DNA of 64,000 nucleotides, taken from Peribacillus frigoritolerans (GTDB taxonomy: Bacteria; Bacillota; Bacilli; Bacillales; DSM-1321). The notes under the pieces are model-generated. The model saw only the letters and a list, made by a program, of their open reading frames with translations, did not search any database and was not told where the DNA came from. Shown here one piece after another: positions 46,579 through 55,470 of the stretch; the stretch's first letter is position 1; every line of letters starts with the position of its first letter. Where the stretch lies: the NCBI RefSeq assembly GCF_040250305.1, contig NZ_CP158190.1, forward strand, positions 4,558,001 to 4,622,000, in the 5' to 3' direction. The translations under genes were made by a program, and so were the position numbers.

Positions 46579-46899
46579 TTATGCATGATTATAACGTTCA
46601 GATAGTTTCTTTTTATGGGCATTGAACACTTCTTCCAAGGGGATATTGTACTTGTTCGCAATCACAATCAAGTTTCCTAACACATCTCCCAACTCTTCGG
46701 TTAGCTCCTGAATGTTCTCTTCAAACGAACCAATAACTTCATCAGGTCTATCCCTGCCAATCTCAAGGGAACGAATGGCTCGTGCAACCTCGCCAGTTTC
46801 TTCTGCCAAAAAGCCAATGCGAATGAAGATGTCCAATTCTGACCATCCCCGTGCTTCATAATAATCTTTTACCCATTGTTGAAATTCAGTGACGTTCAT
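46579..46899 (-). CDS. MazG-like nucleotide pyrophosphohydrolase (YvdC-like)
   Basis: A 106-residue single MazG domain. The metal-binding residues are in GFLAEETGEVARAI (E-E-x-x-E) and EELGDVLGNLI (E-x-x-D). Such proteins hydrolyse (d)NTPs to monophosphates. The ATG at 46899, six bases after AAGGGTGG, is preferred; the longer frame to 47031 would overlap the divergent LOG gene. Its partner in B. subtilis (yvdC-yvdD) is also LOG. Confidence 0.9.
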   Translation of the reverse strand: MNVTEFQQWVKDYYEARGWSELDIFIRIGFLAEETGEVARAIRSLEIGRDRPDEVIGSFEENIQELTEELGDVLGNLIVIANKYNIPLEEVFNAHKKKLSERYNHA

Positions 46900-46996
46900 A
46901 TCCATCCACCCTTCTTTTTTATCATTCAAGTTTAACAAATCCCCTTTAATTTTGTATGATAAGAAAGGAAGATTACTAAATGGGAGATGTGATATT

Positions 46997-47578
46997 TTGA
47001 AAAGTCTAGCTGTATTTTGTGGATCAAGCAAAGGTGCATCTGCTGTCTATGTAGAAGGTGCTAAAAAACTGGGTGCGGAACTGGCAAAACGTAAGATTAC
47101 CCTTGTTTATGGAGGCTCAAGTGTAGGAATCATGGGTGCAGTTGCAGATTCCGTCTTGGAAGCAGGCGGAAATGTAATTGGCGTAATGCCAGATTTCCTC
47201 GAAAAAAAGGAAATAGCACATAAGAACTTAACCGAGCTGATCGTCGTGGAATCCATGCATGAAAGAAAAGCAAAAATGGCTGAGCTTGCAGATGGATTCA
47301 TGGCCTTGCCAGGCGGGCCAGGAACATTGGAAGAATTCTTTGAGATTTTCACTTGGGCTCAGCTTGGTCTTCATCAAAAACCTTGCGGACTCTTAAATAT
47401 CAATCACTATTATGATCCTTTGGTCGCTTTATTCAATCATATGTCCGACGAACAGTTCCTACATGAAAAGTTCCGTTCCATGGCGCTGGTAGATGTTGAA
47501 CCAAATGGGCTTCTTGATCAATTCATTACATATGAACCGCCAACCGTAAAAACTTTCCTTACCGAGAAACAAACCTGA
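46997..47578 (+). CDS. LOG family protein (YvdD-like)
   Basis: A 193-residue Rossmann-fold nucleotide 5'-monophosphate phosphoribohydrolase of the 'lonely guy' family: SLAVFCGSSKG at the N-terminus, VYGGSSVGIMGAVAD, ESMHERKAKM, and the catalytic PGGPGTLEEFFE. It releases bases from NMPs; in plants the related enzyme makes active cytokinin. TTG start at 46997 with GGGAGATG. Divergent from the MazG-like gene 97 bases away. Confidence 0.92.
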   Translation: MKSLAVFCGSSKGASAVYVEGAKKLGAELAKRKITLVYGGSSVGIMGAVADSVLEAGGNVIGVMPDFLEKKEIAHKNLTELIVVESMHERKAKMAELADGFMALPGGPGTLEEFFEIFTWAQLGLHQKPCGLLNINHYYDPLVALFNHMSDEQFLHEKFRSMALVDVEPNGLLDQFITYEPPTVKTFLTEKQT

Positions 47579-47593
47579 TCATTAAAAAACAGC

Positions 47594-47626
47594 CGGCCAA
47601 GATCAATAATGATCTTGGCCGTTTTG
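47594..47626 (+). terminator. LOG gene terminator
   Basis: CGGCCAAGATC (47594-47604) pairs with GATCTTGGCCG (47611-47621), followed by TTTT. Confidence 0.9.
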
Positions 47627-47638
47627 ATAAACCGCTGG

Positions 47639-48061
47639 TTAGGTAAAGATCCGGTTTAAATAATCTCCATGCCCTTTGATAAGCTGCACTTCATGTTCGG
47701 ATGAAATCCAGAAGAAATGAAATGTCAGCCCCGCTTCATCTCCTCCACCCGTCGGCTGATGGTCCCATTCATCAGGAACATTCGATACACTTATTTGATA
47801 AAAATATCTATTATGTATGGCACCATCAACAGTCTCCCAAAAATCTTCTGCCATTAATTTCTCCACATGAAAATTTTCCAGACCTGTTTCTTCTTTCATT
47901 TCCCTAATCACTGCTTGGTAAGCATCTTCTTGAGGCTTCACTGTTCACTTGGGTATCTGTATACCGGCTTCCATAATGGGATGTTGAAAAACCAATACCT
48001 GTGTTTCTCCATTATTGATTCTTGTCACATACCCGTAAGCTTTTTTTATCGGTATCACCAT
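47639..48061 (-). pseudogene. Nudix hydrolase with in-frame TGA
   Basis: Frame from an ATG at 48061 overlapping the fabZ stop (TGATG). It reads through a Nudix N-terminal half (IPIKKAYGYVTRINNGETQV, EAGIQIPK), then TGA (47945-47947), then VKPQEDAYQAVIREMKEETGL, an intact second half of the Nudix box, and a full C-terminus. The consensus has Gly after IPK, and GGA to TGA is a single change. A downstream GTG (47941) could restart but would miss the first half of the box. Almost certainly inactive unless read through. Confidence 0.85.
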
Positions 48062-48486
48062 CAATCACCAAAAGCAAAAATGAGCTCTGTCTCGCATACA
48101 GTTTCCCCCTCGACAGTAGCCCTTCCTGTTCCTTTACCGATAGGACCTTTCAAGCGAGTAATCTCCACTTCTAAACGTAATTGGTCCCCTGGTTTTACTT
48201 GCCTTTTAAAACGACATCCATCGATCCCAGCCAAAAGCCCGATCCGTCCTTTATTTTCTTCTTTTGTAAGCATGACAACAGCACTTACCTGTGCTAATGC
48301 CTCCACGATCAACACACCTGGCATCACTGGGTAATCGGGAAAGTGACCAGTAAAAAACTCTTCATTTGCCGTGACGTTTTTAATGGCCACCGCCCTCTTT
48401 CCTTCTTCCAGTTCCAAAACTCTATCAACTAAAAGAAATGGATAGCGATGCCTGATAATGTCTTTGATTTCTTGGATATCGATCAA
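48061..48486 (-). CDS. fabZ: 3-hydroxyacyl-ACP dehydratase FabZ
   Basis: A 141-residue hot-dog-fold enzyme of type II fatty acid synthesis that dehydrates 3-hydroxyacyl-ACP. In the longer-frame numbering the catalytic residues are His53 in [14 protein letters not shown] and Glu67 in LIVEALAQ. The TTG at 48486, after GGGGGA, matches the usual N-terminus ([16 protein letters not shown]) better than the ATG at 48501. Its stop overlaps the start of the broken Nudix gene. Confidence 0.94.
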   Translation of the reverse strand: MIDIQEIKDIIRHRYPFLLVDRVLELEEGKRAVAIKNVTANEEFFTGHFPDYPVMPGVLIVEALAQVSAVVMLTKEENKGRIGLLAGIDGCRFKRQVKPGDQLRLEVEITRLKGPIGKGTGRATVEGETVCETELIFAFGD

Positions 48487-48597
48487 TATTAAGTCCCCCA
48501 TTGCGATGGATTGCTTTCACTTAATTTTACCATCAGTATCACCATATGGATATTTTTGTGTTATAAAAAAAGGCTGCCTGAGCAACCCTGTTTTCTC

Positions 48598-49212
48598 TTA
48601 CAAATCCTTTGATTTTTTTTCCTTCGATTTAGTTAATGGGGATAGAACTATTTGTTCATACCTCTCATACCCCCCCAATAATTTATGAATCAAGCTTATT
48701 TTAGGAACAACAAGGTAAACCGCCAATCCTGAAATGGTGCTTATTATTGCTCCTGCCAGCACATCCGCCGGAAAGTGGACGCCTACCCAAATACGGGAAA
48801 TGCCAACAAGGAAAGCCAGCATGATCCATAACAACCACCATCCTCTTTTGAAAAGCCAAAAAGATACACAAAACGAGAAAAACAAGATTGTATGGTCGCT
48901 TGGAAATGAATTATCCACTCCTTTTTCAATTAACTTATTAACATTGGCCAATTCGGCAAATGGCTGATTATTCGAATGCAATCTCCCTGCCATTTTCCCC
49001 ATCATTTCAGCTATTACAAACGTAATCATCCCACAAACAACCATCATCCTACTCTGTTCATTTCGAGTGAACCATATTACGATGACTGCCAAAGCTAATA
49101 AAAATACCATGTACTCGGCAATGAAAATGGCAGAAGGGTTTAAATAATCGTACTGTTTCCCTAAGTCATTGATCATTCTGAATACATTGGTATTCAACTC
49201 AAAAAAGTCCAT
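48598..49212 (-). CDS. bcrC: Undecaprenyl-diphosphatase (PAP2 type)
   Basis: A 204-residue, five- to six-TM PAP2 phosphatase. The phosphatase motifs are visible: KMAGRLHSNNQPFAE region, PSDHT (about 105-109), and SRIWVGVHFPADVLAG. It recycles undecaprenyl pyrophosphate for cell-wall synthesis, and its B. subtilis counterpart (BcrC/YwoA) gives bacitracin resistance. No clear ECF-sigma promoter was found upstream. A degenerate terminator (AAAGGCTGCCTGAGCAACC) lies near 48570. Confidence 0.9.
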   Translation of the reverse strand: MDFFELNTNVFRMINDLGKQYDYLNPSAIFIAEYMVFLLALAVIVIWFTRNEQSRMMVVCGMITFVIAEMMGKMAGRLHSNNQPFAELANVNKLIEKGVDNSFPSDHTILFFSFCVSFWLFKRGWWLLWIMLAFLVGISRIWVGVHFPADVLAGAIISTISGLAVYLVVPKISLIHKLLGGYERYEQIVLSPLTKSKEKKSKDL

Positions 49213-49396
49213 TTCATACCCAACCTTCCTCTTTTTCTTACATATTAAAGAGAAAGGAAATAAATCGCCATCGTTCTTCCTAACAGTTTAAGCTGCCATC
49301 TTACAATATTGTCACTCGGTTAAATACGCTTAGTGGGGTCTTGTATATTTCCTAAACTTTCTATATAATCCAAGAAAAAATAAGGAGATAAGTAAA

Positions 49397-49792
49397 ATGA
49401 ATAATGATAGGAACTCAGTTCTAATTCATGAAAACCAGGAAACGGTTTGGAATGCGATTACGAATGATGAAATCATCTCAAAATGGTATGCCCCGGGTTC
49501 ACAATGGAATATTCCTAAACTCCAGGTTGGAGGGAAGGCAATCTTCGTATTAATGCCTAGTGCACATAACAATCTTAAAGAGAATGAAAGTATCCCAATG
49601 AGCTTTACAATCCAAGAGATAATCCCATACGAAAGGTTTACTTATTCCTCGGATTCGGATAAACTCGTTTTCACTTTTGAAATATACCCAGAATCTGAAG
49701 GCACTAGAGTATCCATTAACATGGACGGATATGAACTTAGTTTGGCTAACTTAAAAGCATTTTTAGAAGGAAAAGAACTTCACAATACCTAA
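49397..49792 (+). CDS. SRPBCC (AHSA1-like) domain protein
   Basis: A 131-residue START-like lipid/ligand-cavity protein: VLIHENQETVWNAITNDEIISKWYAPG, then GGKAIFVL, ERFTYSSDSDKLVFTFEI, GTRVSINMDGYE. The family includes stress-related and activator-of-Hsp90-like proteins without a single function. ATAAGGAGAT precedes the ATG. Confidence 0.85.
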   Translation: MNNDRNSVLIHENQETVWNAITNDEIISKWYAPGSQWNIPKLQVGGKAIFVLMPSAHNNLKENESIPMSFTIQEIIPYERFTYSSDSDKLVFTFEIYPESEGTRVSINMDGYELSLANLKAFLEGKELHNT

Positions 49793-49908
49793 TCATTCAT
49801 TTGAAAGAGAACCTAGTTCATTTCCATGTTTATTAAAAAATCGTTGCTGTCCCCCTTCTGGAGACGGCCGTATTTATAATAGAAGAAATTCACATAAGGA
49901 GGTAAAAA

Positions 49909-50502
49909 ATGCTGGACATACAGAAAAAGTCCGATACTGTCATCATTGTCATTCACGAAATTTATGGACTGAACCAACATATGCAGGGTTTTTGTGAGTC
50001 ATTATCAATACAGGGTTTTGATGTGATTTGTCCGAATTTGTTAGAACGTGAGACGCCTTTTGATTATTCCCAAGAGGATGCTGCTTATCGACATTTTATG
50101 GAGAACGTAGGATTCAAGGGTGCTTTACATAAGATAAAGGATATATTATCGAATATAAAAGATGAATACCAAAAGATTTTCGTCCTTGGATTCAGTGCAG
50201 GGGCAACTGTAGCTTGGCTGTGCAGTGAGGATGAGCGTGTCGATGGAATAGTTGGTTACTACGGTTCACGTATTAGGAATTATGCAGAATTAGCGCCACA
50301 ATGTCCTGTACTGCTATTTTTCCCATTAGAAGAGCCTTCATTTAATGTGGACGAGTTAATTTTAGCTTTAGAAAGAACGAATGTCGAGGTTCATAAATTC
50401 AAGGGAGAACATGGATTCAGTGATCCTTACAATTCAAAATATCATGTAGAATCAGCACAAGCAGCCGTTAGCAAAATGATGAAATTTTTTATGCAACACT
50501 GA
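49909..50502 (+). CDS. Dienelactone hydrolase-like alpha/beta hydrolase
   Basis: A 197-residue protein of the dienelactone-hydrolase group. HEIYGLNQHMQ supplies the conserved Glu loop, the nucleophile elbow is GFSAGATVAW (Ser in place of the usual Cys), and HGFSDP carries the catalytic His region. Substrate unknown. A perfect AAGGAGG lies 6 bases before the ATG. Confidence 0.87.
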   Translation: MLDIQKKSDTVIIVIHEIYGLNQHMQGFCESLSIQGFDVICPNLLERETPFDYSQEDAAYRHFMENVGFKGALHKIKDILSNIKDEYQKIFVLGFSAGATVAWLCSEDERVDGIVGYYGSRIRNYAELAPQCPVLLFFPLEEPSFNVDELILALERTNVEVHKFKGEHGFSDPYNSKYHVESAQAAVSKMMKFFMQH

Positions 50503-50517
50503 GGTTACACATTCAAC

Positions 50518-50712
50518 CTAATGCCGTTTTGTATGGATCCATTGTATCGAACCCGCATCACTATGGGGATGACATTCATTTTGAACCTTTTTATATTCTG
50601 TTTCCAATTCTTTTAAGGTTAACTTCATAAGCTGTTCCACAGTCTTATTTACAGTATGGATCATAAGTTTATAGATTAATTCCTTACGCCTTTCTTCCAA
50701 GCCCTTCCTCAT
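50518..50712 (-). CDS. Fur-regulated basic protein family, small protein
   Basis: A 64-residue basic helical protein: LEERRKELIYKLMIHTVNKTVEQLMKLTLKELETEYKKVQ. The pattern (K/R)-x-L-I-x-K-L-I ... L-T-L-x-(D/E)-L-E-x-E-Y matches the FbpA/FbpC group, which acts with the small RNA FsrA in B. subtilis iron sparing. It follows the paralogue at 50738 by 25 bases. No convincing Fur box was found upstream. Confidence 0.75.
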   Translation of the reverse strand: MRKGLEERRKELIYKLMIHTVNKTVEQLMKLTLKELETEYKKVQNECHPHSDAGSIQWIHTKRH

Positions 50713-50737
50713 TTCACCCTCTCCTTTTATTCTGATA

Positions 50738-50944
50738 TTATATGAAATGTATCCTTAGACAGGGGGAATGATCGTCGGATTCCTTCTCTTCGATTTTGCT
50801 TATTTTAATATATTCATTCTCTAAATCGGTTAAGGTTAATTCAAATAGATGGATGTCATTCTTTTTATAAACTCCCTTGTTAATCAACTTGTTGATAAGG
50901 AAGTTTCTTTTTTTCTCAATGGCTTTACGTAATAATATCCCCAT
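50738..50944 (-). CDS. Fur-regulated basic protein family (FbpA-like)
   Basis: A 68-residue protein starting at an ATG six bases after AAAGGAGG. GILLRKAIEKKRNFLINKLINKGVYKKNDIHLFELTLTDLENEYIKI matches FbpA-type proteins very well. A longer frame to 50986 is less likely. It is probably cotranscribed with the shorter paralogue downstream. These act in iron-limited translation control with an Fe-responsive sRNA. Confidence 0.85.
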   Translation of the reverse strand: MGILLRKAIEKKRNFLINKLINKGVYKKNDIHLFELTLTDLENEYIKISKIEEKESDDHSPCLRIHFI

Positions 50945-50991
50945 GGTAAATCCTCCTTTTGATAATCTTACGACTTGCCCATTCACAATAA

Positions 50992-51037
50992 AAAACCGGA
51001 GACACCTCTTTACATGAAAGAAAAGTCTCCGGTTTTC
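50992..51037 (-). terminator. Terminator of the metNIQ-amidohydrolase operon
   Basis: AAAACCGGAGAC pairs with GTCTCCGGTTTT. It lies about 100 bases after the M20 gene stop. The T-tracts are within and beside the stem. Confidence 0.8.
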
Positions 51038-51138
51038 CGGTCAATTAACCTATAATTCCTATTCAATTACTCGGTATTGTTATTTTTATAATACTCACTA
51101 TGAGATCCGCAGTCAACAATTTTTTTCCTGCATCTTAT

Positions 51139-52341
51139 TTATTTTTGCTTCGCTTCATAAAATGCTGCTTTCACTTTATCCAACAGGTCTTTATCCGTAA
51201 ACAATTTATAACCTGTAAGTGCAAGAGCTTTTGCCCCGGTCAGGATGGCTTTGTCTCCAGCAGGAGATTTGGCACAGTCGCGGAATTCATTCGTATGGGC
51301 AATCAGCTCATCATGGCCAATTTTTATATAAGGATGTGCTGTCGGCACTACATGGCTTACATTACCCGCATCCGTCGAGCCAAAGCCACTCTCTTTTCGA
51401 GGACCCACTGCTTCCCCTAATTGAGCCAGTTCTTCTTTTAACAGTTCATCCAGAACTGGATTAATGACAAAATCGAGCACTTCATTTTGGAAACGTTCAA
51501 CTTTAACCGTACTTCCTGTGGCAAGTGCTGCCCCTTCGGCAACAGCACGGATTTTATTGGACACTTCTTGGCAAAGTTTCCATGTTGTTGCTCTAATGTA
51601 AAACCTGGCGGAAGCATATTCAGGAATGATGTTAGGCGCTTCCCCGCCATTGGTAATGATTCCGTGAATCTTGACCTCGGCTGGGAGCTGCTGGCGCAAA
51701 GCATTAATGCCATTGAACAGCTGAATCACCGCGTCAAGTGCATTCACGCCTTCTTCAGGTGCAGCTGCTGCATGTGCTGACTTTCCGTAAAAATGAAAAT
51801 CAAGGGGATCGACTGCCAAAAATGGACTTGTGACACGCGTTTGCCCGCCTGGATGGATAAGGATGGCCGCATCCACCCCATCAAATAGACCGTGCTTCAC
51901 AAAGCTGCCTTTTGCACTTCCATTCGGCCCGCCCTCTTCAGCCGGTGTTCCGAAAACAATCACCTCTCCGCCCGTTTCCTCCAGTACTTGTGCCAAAGAA
52001 ATGCCTGCTGCAACACTCGTTGTGCCGATGATATTATGGCCGCAAGCATGACCCAAACCCGGCAATGCATCATACTCGGCTAAAAAGGCAATTGTGGGAC
52101 CTTTCTTTGAAGAGGTTTTTTTGGCGATGAATCCTGTTTCATGTCCGGCTATATTGCGGGTCACTTCAAATCCTTCATTTCGAAGTATTCCTGTTAATGT
52201 ATCCGAAGCGAAGAATTCTTGATTCCCAATTTCGGGTTTAGCATGAATGGCTTGACTCGTTTCGATATATAATTTGGAATGAAGGTCGATGTGATCTTCA
52301 ATAATCTGCCGATGCTGCTTTTGCACTAATTCTCTCGCCAT
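51139..52341 (-). CDS. M20 family metallo-amidohydrolase
   Basis: A 400-residue dizinc amidohydrolase (aminoacylase/carboxypeptidase type). Visible motifs: LAEYDALPGLGHACGHNIIG with zinc ligands (Asp, His, Cys), GTPAEEGGPNGSAKG, the dimerisation lobe (HGIITNGGEAPNIIPEYASARFYIR), and GSTDAGNVSHVVPTAHPYI. It removes acyl groups from N-acyl amino acids. It is the last gene of the methionine-import operon, so it may deacylate N-acetyl- or formyl-methionine. The ATG at 52341 follows AAGGGGAG; a longer frame would run into metQ. Confidence 0.9.
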   Translation of the reverse strand: MARELVQKQHRQIIEDHIDLHSKLYIETSQAIHAKPEIGNQEFFASDTLTGILRNEGFEVTRNIAGHETGFIAKKTSSKKGPTIAFLAEYDALPGLGHACGHNIIGTTSVAAGISLAQVLEETGGEVIVFGTPAEEGGPNGSAKGSFVKHGLFDGVDAAILIHPGGQTRVTSPFLAVDPLDFHFYGKSAHAAAAPEEGVNALDAVIQLFNGINALRQQLPAEVKIHGIITNGGEAPNIIPEYASARFYIRATTWKLCQEVSNKIRAVAEGAALATGSTVKVERFQNEVLDFVINPVLDELLKEELAQLGEAVGPRKESGFGSTDAGNVSHVVPTAHPYIKIGHDELIAHTNEFRDCAKSPAGDKAILTGAKALALTGYKLFTDKDLLDKVKAAFYEAKQK

Positions 52342-52375
52342 ACTCTTAATCTCCCCTTTTTCTTGAATCGATCCA

Positions 52376-53248
52376 TTACTTTTCATTAGCTGGTTTTGTC
52401 CAAGCATCCTGGTAATTCACTAATTCATCTACAGAAACATATGCAGGAATGGTGTTTCCTTTAAACGTTTTTTTGATGAACGCTTCCACTTCTTTCGATT
52501 GATAAAGCTCCACTAATTTCTGCAACTCAGGACGATCGGAATTACCCTTTTTAACTGCAATGATATTAATATACGGTTTCGCCGTTTTACTTTCATGGAA
52601 TAAAGAATCTTTTAAAGTAAGGCCTGCTTCGACGGCAAAGTTATTATTGATGGCTGAAGCATCGGCATCATCCAATAGACGAGGTGTATTGCCTGCAGCA
52701 ACAGGTTGGATTTTCAAGTTTTTCGGATTTTCCCTAATGATTTCCAATGAACCCGATCCATTGAATTCCTCTTTCAATGTAATCAATCCAGCTTCCTGAA
52801 GAAGGAGTAGTGCACGGCCAAAGTTTGTTGCTTCATTCGGAACGGCAATCGTAGCGCCATCCGGAAGACTTTTAAGATCTTTATGTTTTTTAGAATAAAG
52901 GCCCATAGGTGCAATGACAGTCGACCCGATGGCCTCTAATTTCAGATTTTGGTCTTGAACGAATTCATCGAAGTAAGCGACCGTTTGGAATGAATTGGCA
53001 TCAATTTCACCTTCACTTAACGCAAGGTTCGGTTGGATATAATCATTGAAAGTGACCAGTTCGATATTAAGCCCTTCCTCTTTCGCTATGTCGACAATGT
53101 ATTCCCATGTTCTCGTATCCCCGCTGCTGACACCGACTTTCACTGTTTTCACATCATCCGAAACGCCTGATGCACCTTCTTCTTTCCCGCATGCTGCAGA
53201 CACTATGGCCAATGCCAATACTATGATCGTTAATAAGATTTTCTTCAT
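52376..53248 (-). CDS. metQ: Methionine ABC transporter substrate-binding lipoprotein
   Basis: A 290-residue lipoprotein: signal with lipobox S-A-A-C (Cys20), then the NlpA/MetQ fold (VGVSSGDTRTWEYIVDIAKEEG, FNDYIQPNLALSEGEIDANSFQTVAYFDEF, IAPMGLYSKKHKDL, ATIAVPNEATNFGRALLLLQ). It captures D- or L-methionine outside the membrane for MetN/MetI. It lies between metI and the amidohydrolase gene. Confidence 0.95.
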   Translation of the reverse strand: MKKILLTIIVLALAIVSAACGKEEGASGVSDDVKTVKVGVSSGDTRTWEYIVDIAKEEGLNIELVTFNDYIQPNLALSEGEIDANSFQTVAYFDEFVQDQNLKLEAIGSTVIAPMGLYSKKHKDLKSLPDGATIAVPNEATNFGRALLLLQEAGLITLKEEFNGSGSLEIIRENPKNLKIQPVAAGNTPRLLDDADASAINNNFAVEAGLTLKDSLFHESKTAKPYINIIAVKKGNSDRPELQKLVELYQSKEVEAFIKKTFKGNTIPAYVSVDELVNYQDAWTKPANEK

Positions 53249-53269
53249 TTCTCCTACCTCCTGTTATTT

Positions 53270-53941
53270 TTATCTTCTTCTGATTTTTCTTGAAATAAAA
53301 TTCCCGGTGGATTGCAATAATTGAACGATGATCACGAGCGCCGCTACTGTGACGACCATCGTCATCGTATCGAACCTTTGATAACCGTAAGCCAAAGCTA
53401 GATCCCCGACCCCGCCTGCCCCGACGGCACCTGCCATGGCCGTAGCTCCAACAAGCCCGATAGTCGCTGTTGTAAATGTTAGGATCAACGAACTAAGTCC
53501 CTCGGGAATCAAAAAGCGATAAATGATTTGCCATGTCGTCGCACCCATCGCCTGAGCGGCCTCGATGATCCCTTTGTCCACTTCCAACAGGGAGTTCTCA
53601 ACAAGCCGGGCAATATAAGGAGCCGCGTAAAAGATTAGCGGAACAATGGCCGCATTCATTCCGATCGCACTGCCTACAATCATTCTGGTAAGCGGAATAA
53701 CTGCTACAAGCAAGATGATGAAAGGAACCGACCGCAATATATTGATGATCGGGTTCAATACATTAAAAATCCATTTATTCTCCAGGATGTGACCCTTTCT
53801 TGTAATGACAAGCAGGATACCGAGCGGAAGCCCGATCAATCCGGAAAACACCAATGAAATGGCTACCATATAAAGTGTGTCACCGAAAGCTGTCAACAAC
53901 TGCTCTGCTGTAATTTCCATTCCCCAAAGCGTATTACCCAT
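53270..53941 (-). CDS. metI: Methionine ABC transporter permease
   Basis: A 223-residue permease with five TM helices and the EAA loop EAAQAMGATTWQIIYRFLIPEGL (about 140-162). Typical MetI length. Overlaps metN by 8 bases, so the genes are translationally coupled. Confidence 0.95.
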   Translation of the reverse strand: MGNTLWGMEITAEQLLTAFGDTLYMVAISLVFSGLIGLPLGILLVITRKGHILENKWIFNVLNPIINILRSVPFIILLVAVIPLTRMIVGSAIGMNAAIVPLIFYAAPYIARLVENSLLEVDKGIIEAAQAMGATTWQIIYRFLIPEGLSSLILTFTTATIGLVGATAMAGAVGAGGVGDLALAYGYQRFDTMTMVVTVAALVIIVQLLQSTGNFISRKIRRR

Positions 53942-54956
53942 TTATCTGCACCTCCTGGACGAGAATCCCCTCATCTTTAATATATTGATAAGCCTTATCC
54001 ACCTCATTTTTGTTCCCTGTCACTTCGATGATCAAATTCCCGAAAGGCGTTTCCTGAATTTCAGAAATATTGGCTGATAAAACACTTAAATGAACGTCAT
54101 ATTTCTTCGAGATCGTTGAAAGTAAAGGAGTACCCGAAGTAGTCCCAATAAAATTAATTTTCCAAATAATCGGGATATGGGATCCTATGCTTTTTAGGAA
54201 ACTTTGTGGAATTTCGTCATGTATGACCGTTCTCACGAAGTTTTTTGCAATATCCGTTTGCGGCTTCGCAAACACTTCGAAAACCGAACCTTGTTCAACG
54301 ACGCATCCGCCCTCCATGACCGCTACCTTATTGCAAATTTCCCTGATGACAGACATCTCATGAGTGATTAGCAGAATGGTAATATTGTATTCTTTATTAA
54401 TTTTCTTTAAGAGCTGCAGAACGGCACTCGTTGTTTGTGGATCCAATGCCGACGTAGCTTCATCACACAATAAGATCGATGGATTCGTAGCCAAAGCTCT
54501 CGCAATGCCGATCCGCTGCTTTTGACCTCCCGATAATTGATCCGGATAACTCTTCGCCTTGCTCGATAAGCCAACGAACTCCAACAGCTCGCCTACACGG
54601 TTTTTGATTTCCTTAGCCGGAGTTCCCGATAAAACCAGCGGCATAGCAATGTTATCAAAAACAGTCTTGGAGTTTAGCAAGTTGAAATGCTGAAAAATCA
54701 TCCCGATTTTTTTCTTTTCTACCCGTAATTCCTTCTGGCTTAATTTGATTAAATCCTTGCCCCCAACAATCACCGAACCATCTGAAGGATCTTCAAGCAA
54801 GTTGACCAGCCTGATCAACGTACTCTTTCCGGCCCCGCTATAACCGACTACACCGAATATATCCCCCTTTTCCACTGTCAAATTAATGCCCTTCAAAGCC
54901 TCGACAGTCTGTTTCTTTGTTTGATAAACCTTTTTAACATTTTGAAACTCAATCAT
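53934..54956 (-). CDS. metN: Methionine ABC transporter ATP-binding protein
   Basis: A 340-residue ATPase: Walker A GYSGAGKST (38-46), Q-loop MIFQHFNLLNSKTV, signature LSGGQKQRIGIARALA, Walker B ILLCDEATSALDP, and a C-terminal NIL/ACT-like domain (about 265-340) that senses methionine for trans-inhibition. First gene of the operon, preceded by a SAM riboswitch. Confidence 0.96.
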   Translation of the reverse strand: MIEFQNVKKVYQTKKQTVEALKGINLTVEKGDIFGVVGYSGAGKSTLIRLVNLLEDPSDGSVIVGGKDLIKLSQKELRVEKKKIGMIFQHFNLLNSKTVFDNIAMPLVLSGTPAKEIKNRVGELLEFVGLSSKAKSYPDQLSGGQKQRIGIARALATNPSILLCDEATSALDPQTTSAVLQLLKKINKEYNITILLITHEMSVIREICNKVAVMEGGCVVEQGSVFEVFAKPQTDIAKNFVRTVIHDEIPQSFLKSIGSHIPIIWKINFIGTTSGTPLLSTISKKYDVHLSVLSANISEIQETPFGNLIIEVTGNKNEVDKAYQYIKDEGILVQEVQING

Positions 54957-55100
54957 CCAATCTCCCCCATGTTGTTTATTTGTACGAATTCATTATCCAG
55001 TGAGAAGAGCTTTGCAAAGTTTCATAATGATAGGGTTAAATTCGAAACTCACGAGTAATTGCACCAATTCTCCAAATAACCATATACATTTTGAATAAAC

Positions 55101-55142
55101 AAAAGAGGCCTCTTCCGTCGTCAGACAGAAGAGGCCTCTTTT
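55101..55142 (-). terminator. SAM-riboswitch expression-platform terminator
   Basis: AAAAGAGGCCTCTTC pairs with GAAGAGGCCTCTTTT, followed on the minus strand by TTTGTTTATT. It lies 50 bases after the aptamer and 145 bases before metN. Confidence 0.88.
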
Positions 55143-55191
55143 AGACATAAAAAAGAGTAAACTCTTAATTTAATTATCTAAGAAAAGCTCC

Positions 55192-55303
55192 TTCTTATCT
55201 TTCAAACTTTCGTCCGTTGGAATTAGCACAGTATTTTTACAAAAGTAAAAACCCGCTGCCGAGGTATCATAGGGCCAAGTCCCTCCACATCTCTTGATAA
55301 GAA
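55192..55303 (-). ncRNA. SAM-I (S-box) riboswitch of metNIQ
   Basis: Read on the minus strand: TTCTTATC and GATAAGAA close helix P1. The conserved core AGAGATGTGGAGGGACT, GGCCCTATGATACCTCGGCA, and GTGCTAATTCCAAC follow in order, matching the S-box (CUUAUC-AGAG-GGAGGGA-UGGCCC-GAAACC-GGCAACC...GUGCCAAUUCC). High SAM stabilises the aptamer and lets the downstream terminator form. Confidence 0.95.
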
Positions 55304-55417
55304 TTAACGTTATATTTAATTATGTCCTTCACTATATATTCTAATTTCTCTAAAGTCAACCATATTTTTCACCGTTTAAAATATTTTCACAGTATAGTGA
55401 ATTGATAATTTTTAATT

Positions 55418-55470
55418 ATATTAATATAATTAAAAATTATATTAATATAATTAAAAATTATATTTTATAT
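55418..55470. repeat. AT-rich inverted/tandem repeat
   Basis: Two and a half copies of an AT-only palindrome of the type AATTATATTAATATAATT, adjoining the stop codon of the broken GNAT gene. It could form stacked hairpins but has no GC pairs. Confidence 0.7.

Noticed and set aside
49213..49396. Possible sigma-M/X promoter of bcrC
   Set aside because: No GTAAC-type -35 paired with a CGTC-type -10 at 16-17 bases was found.
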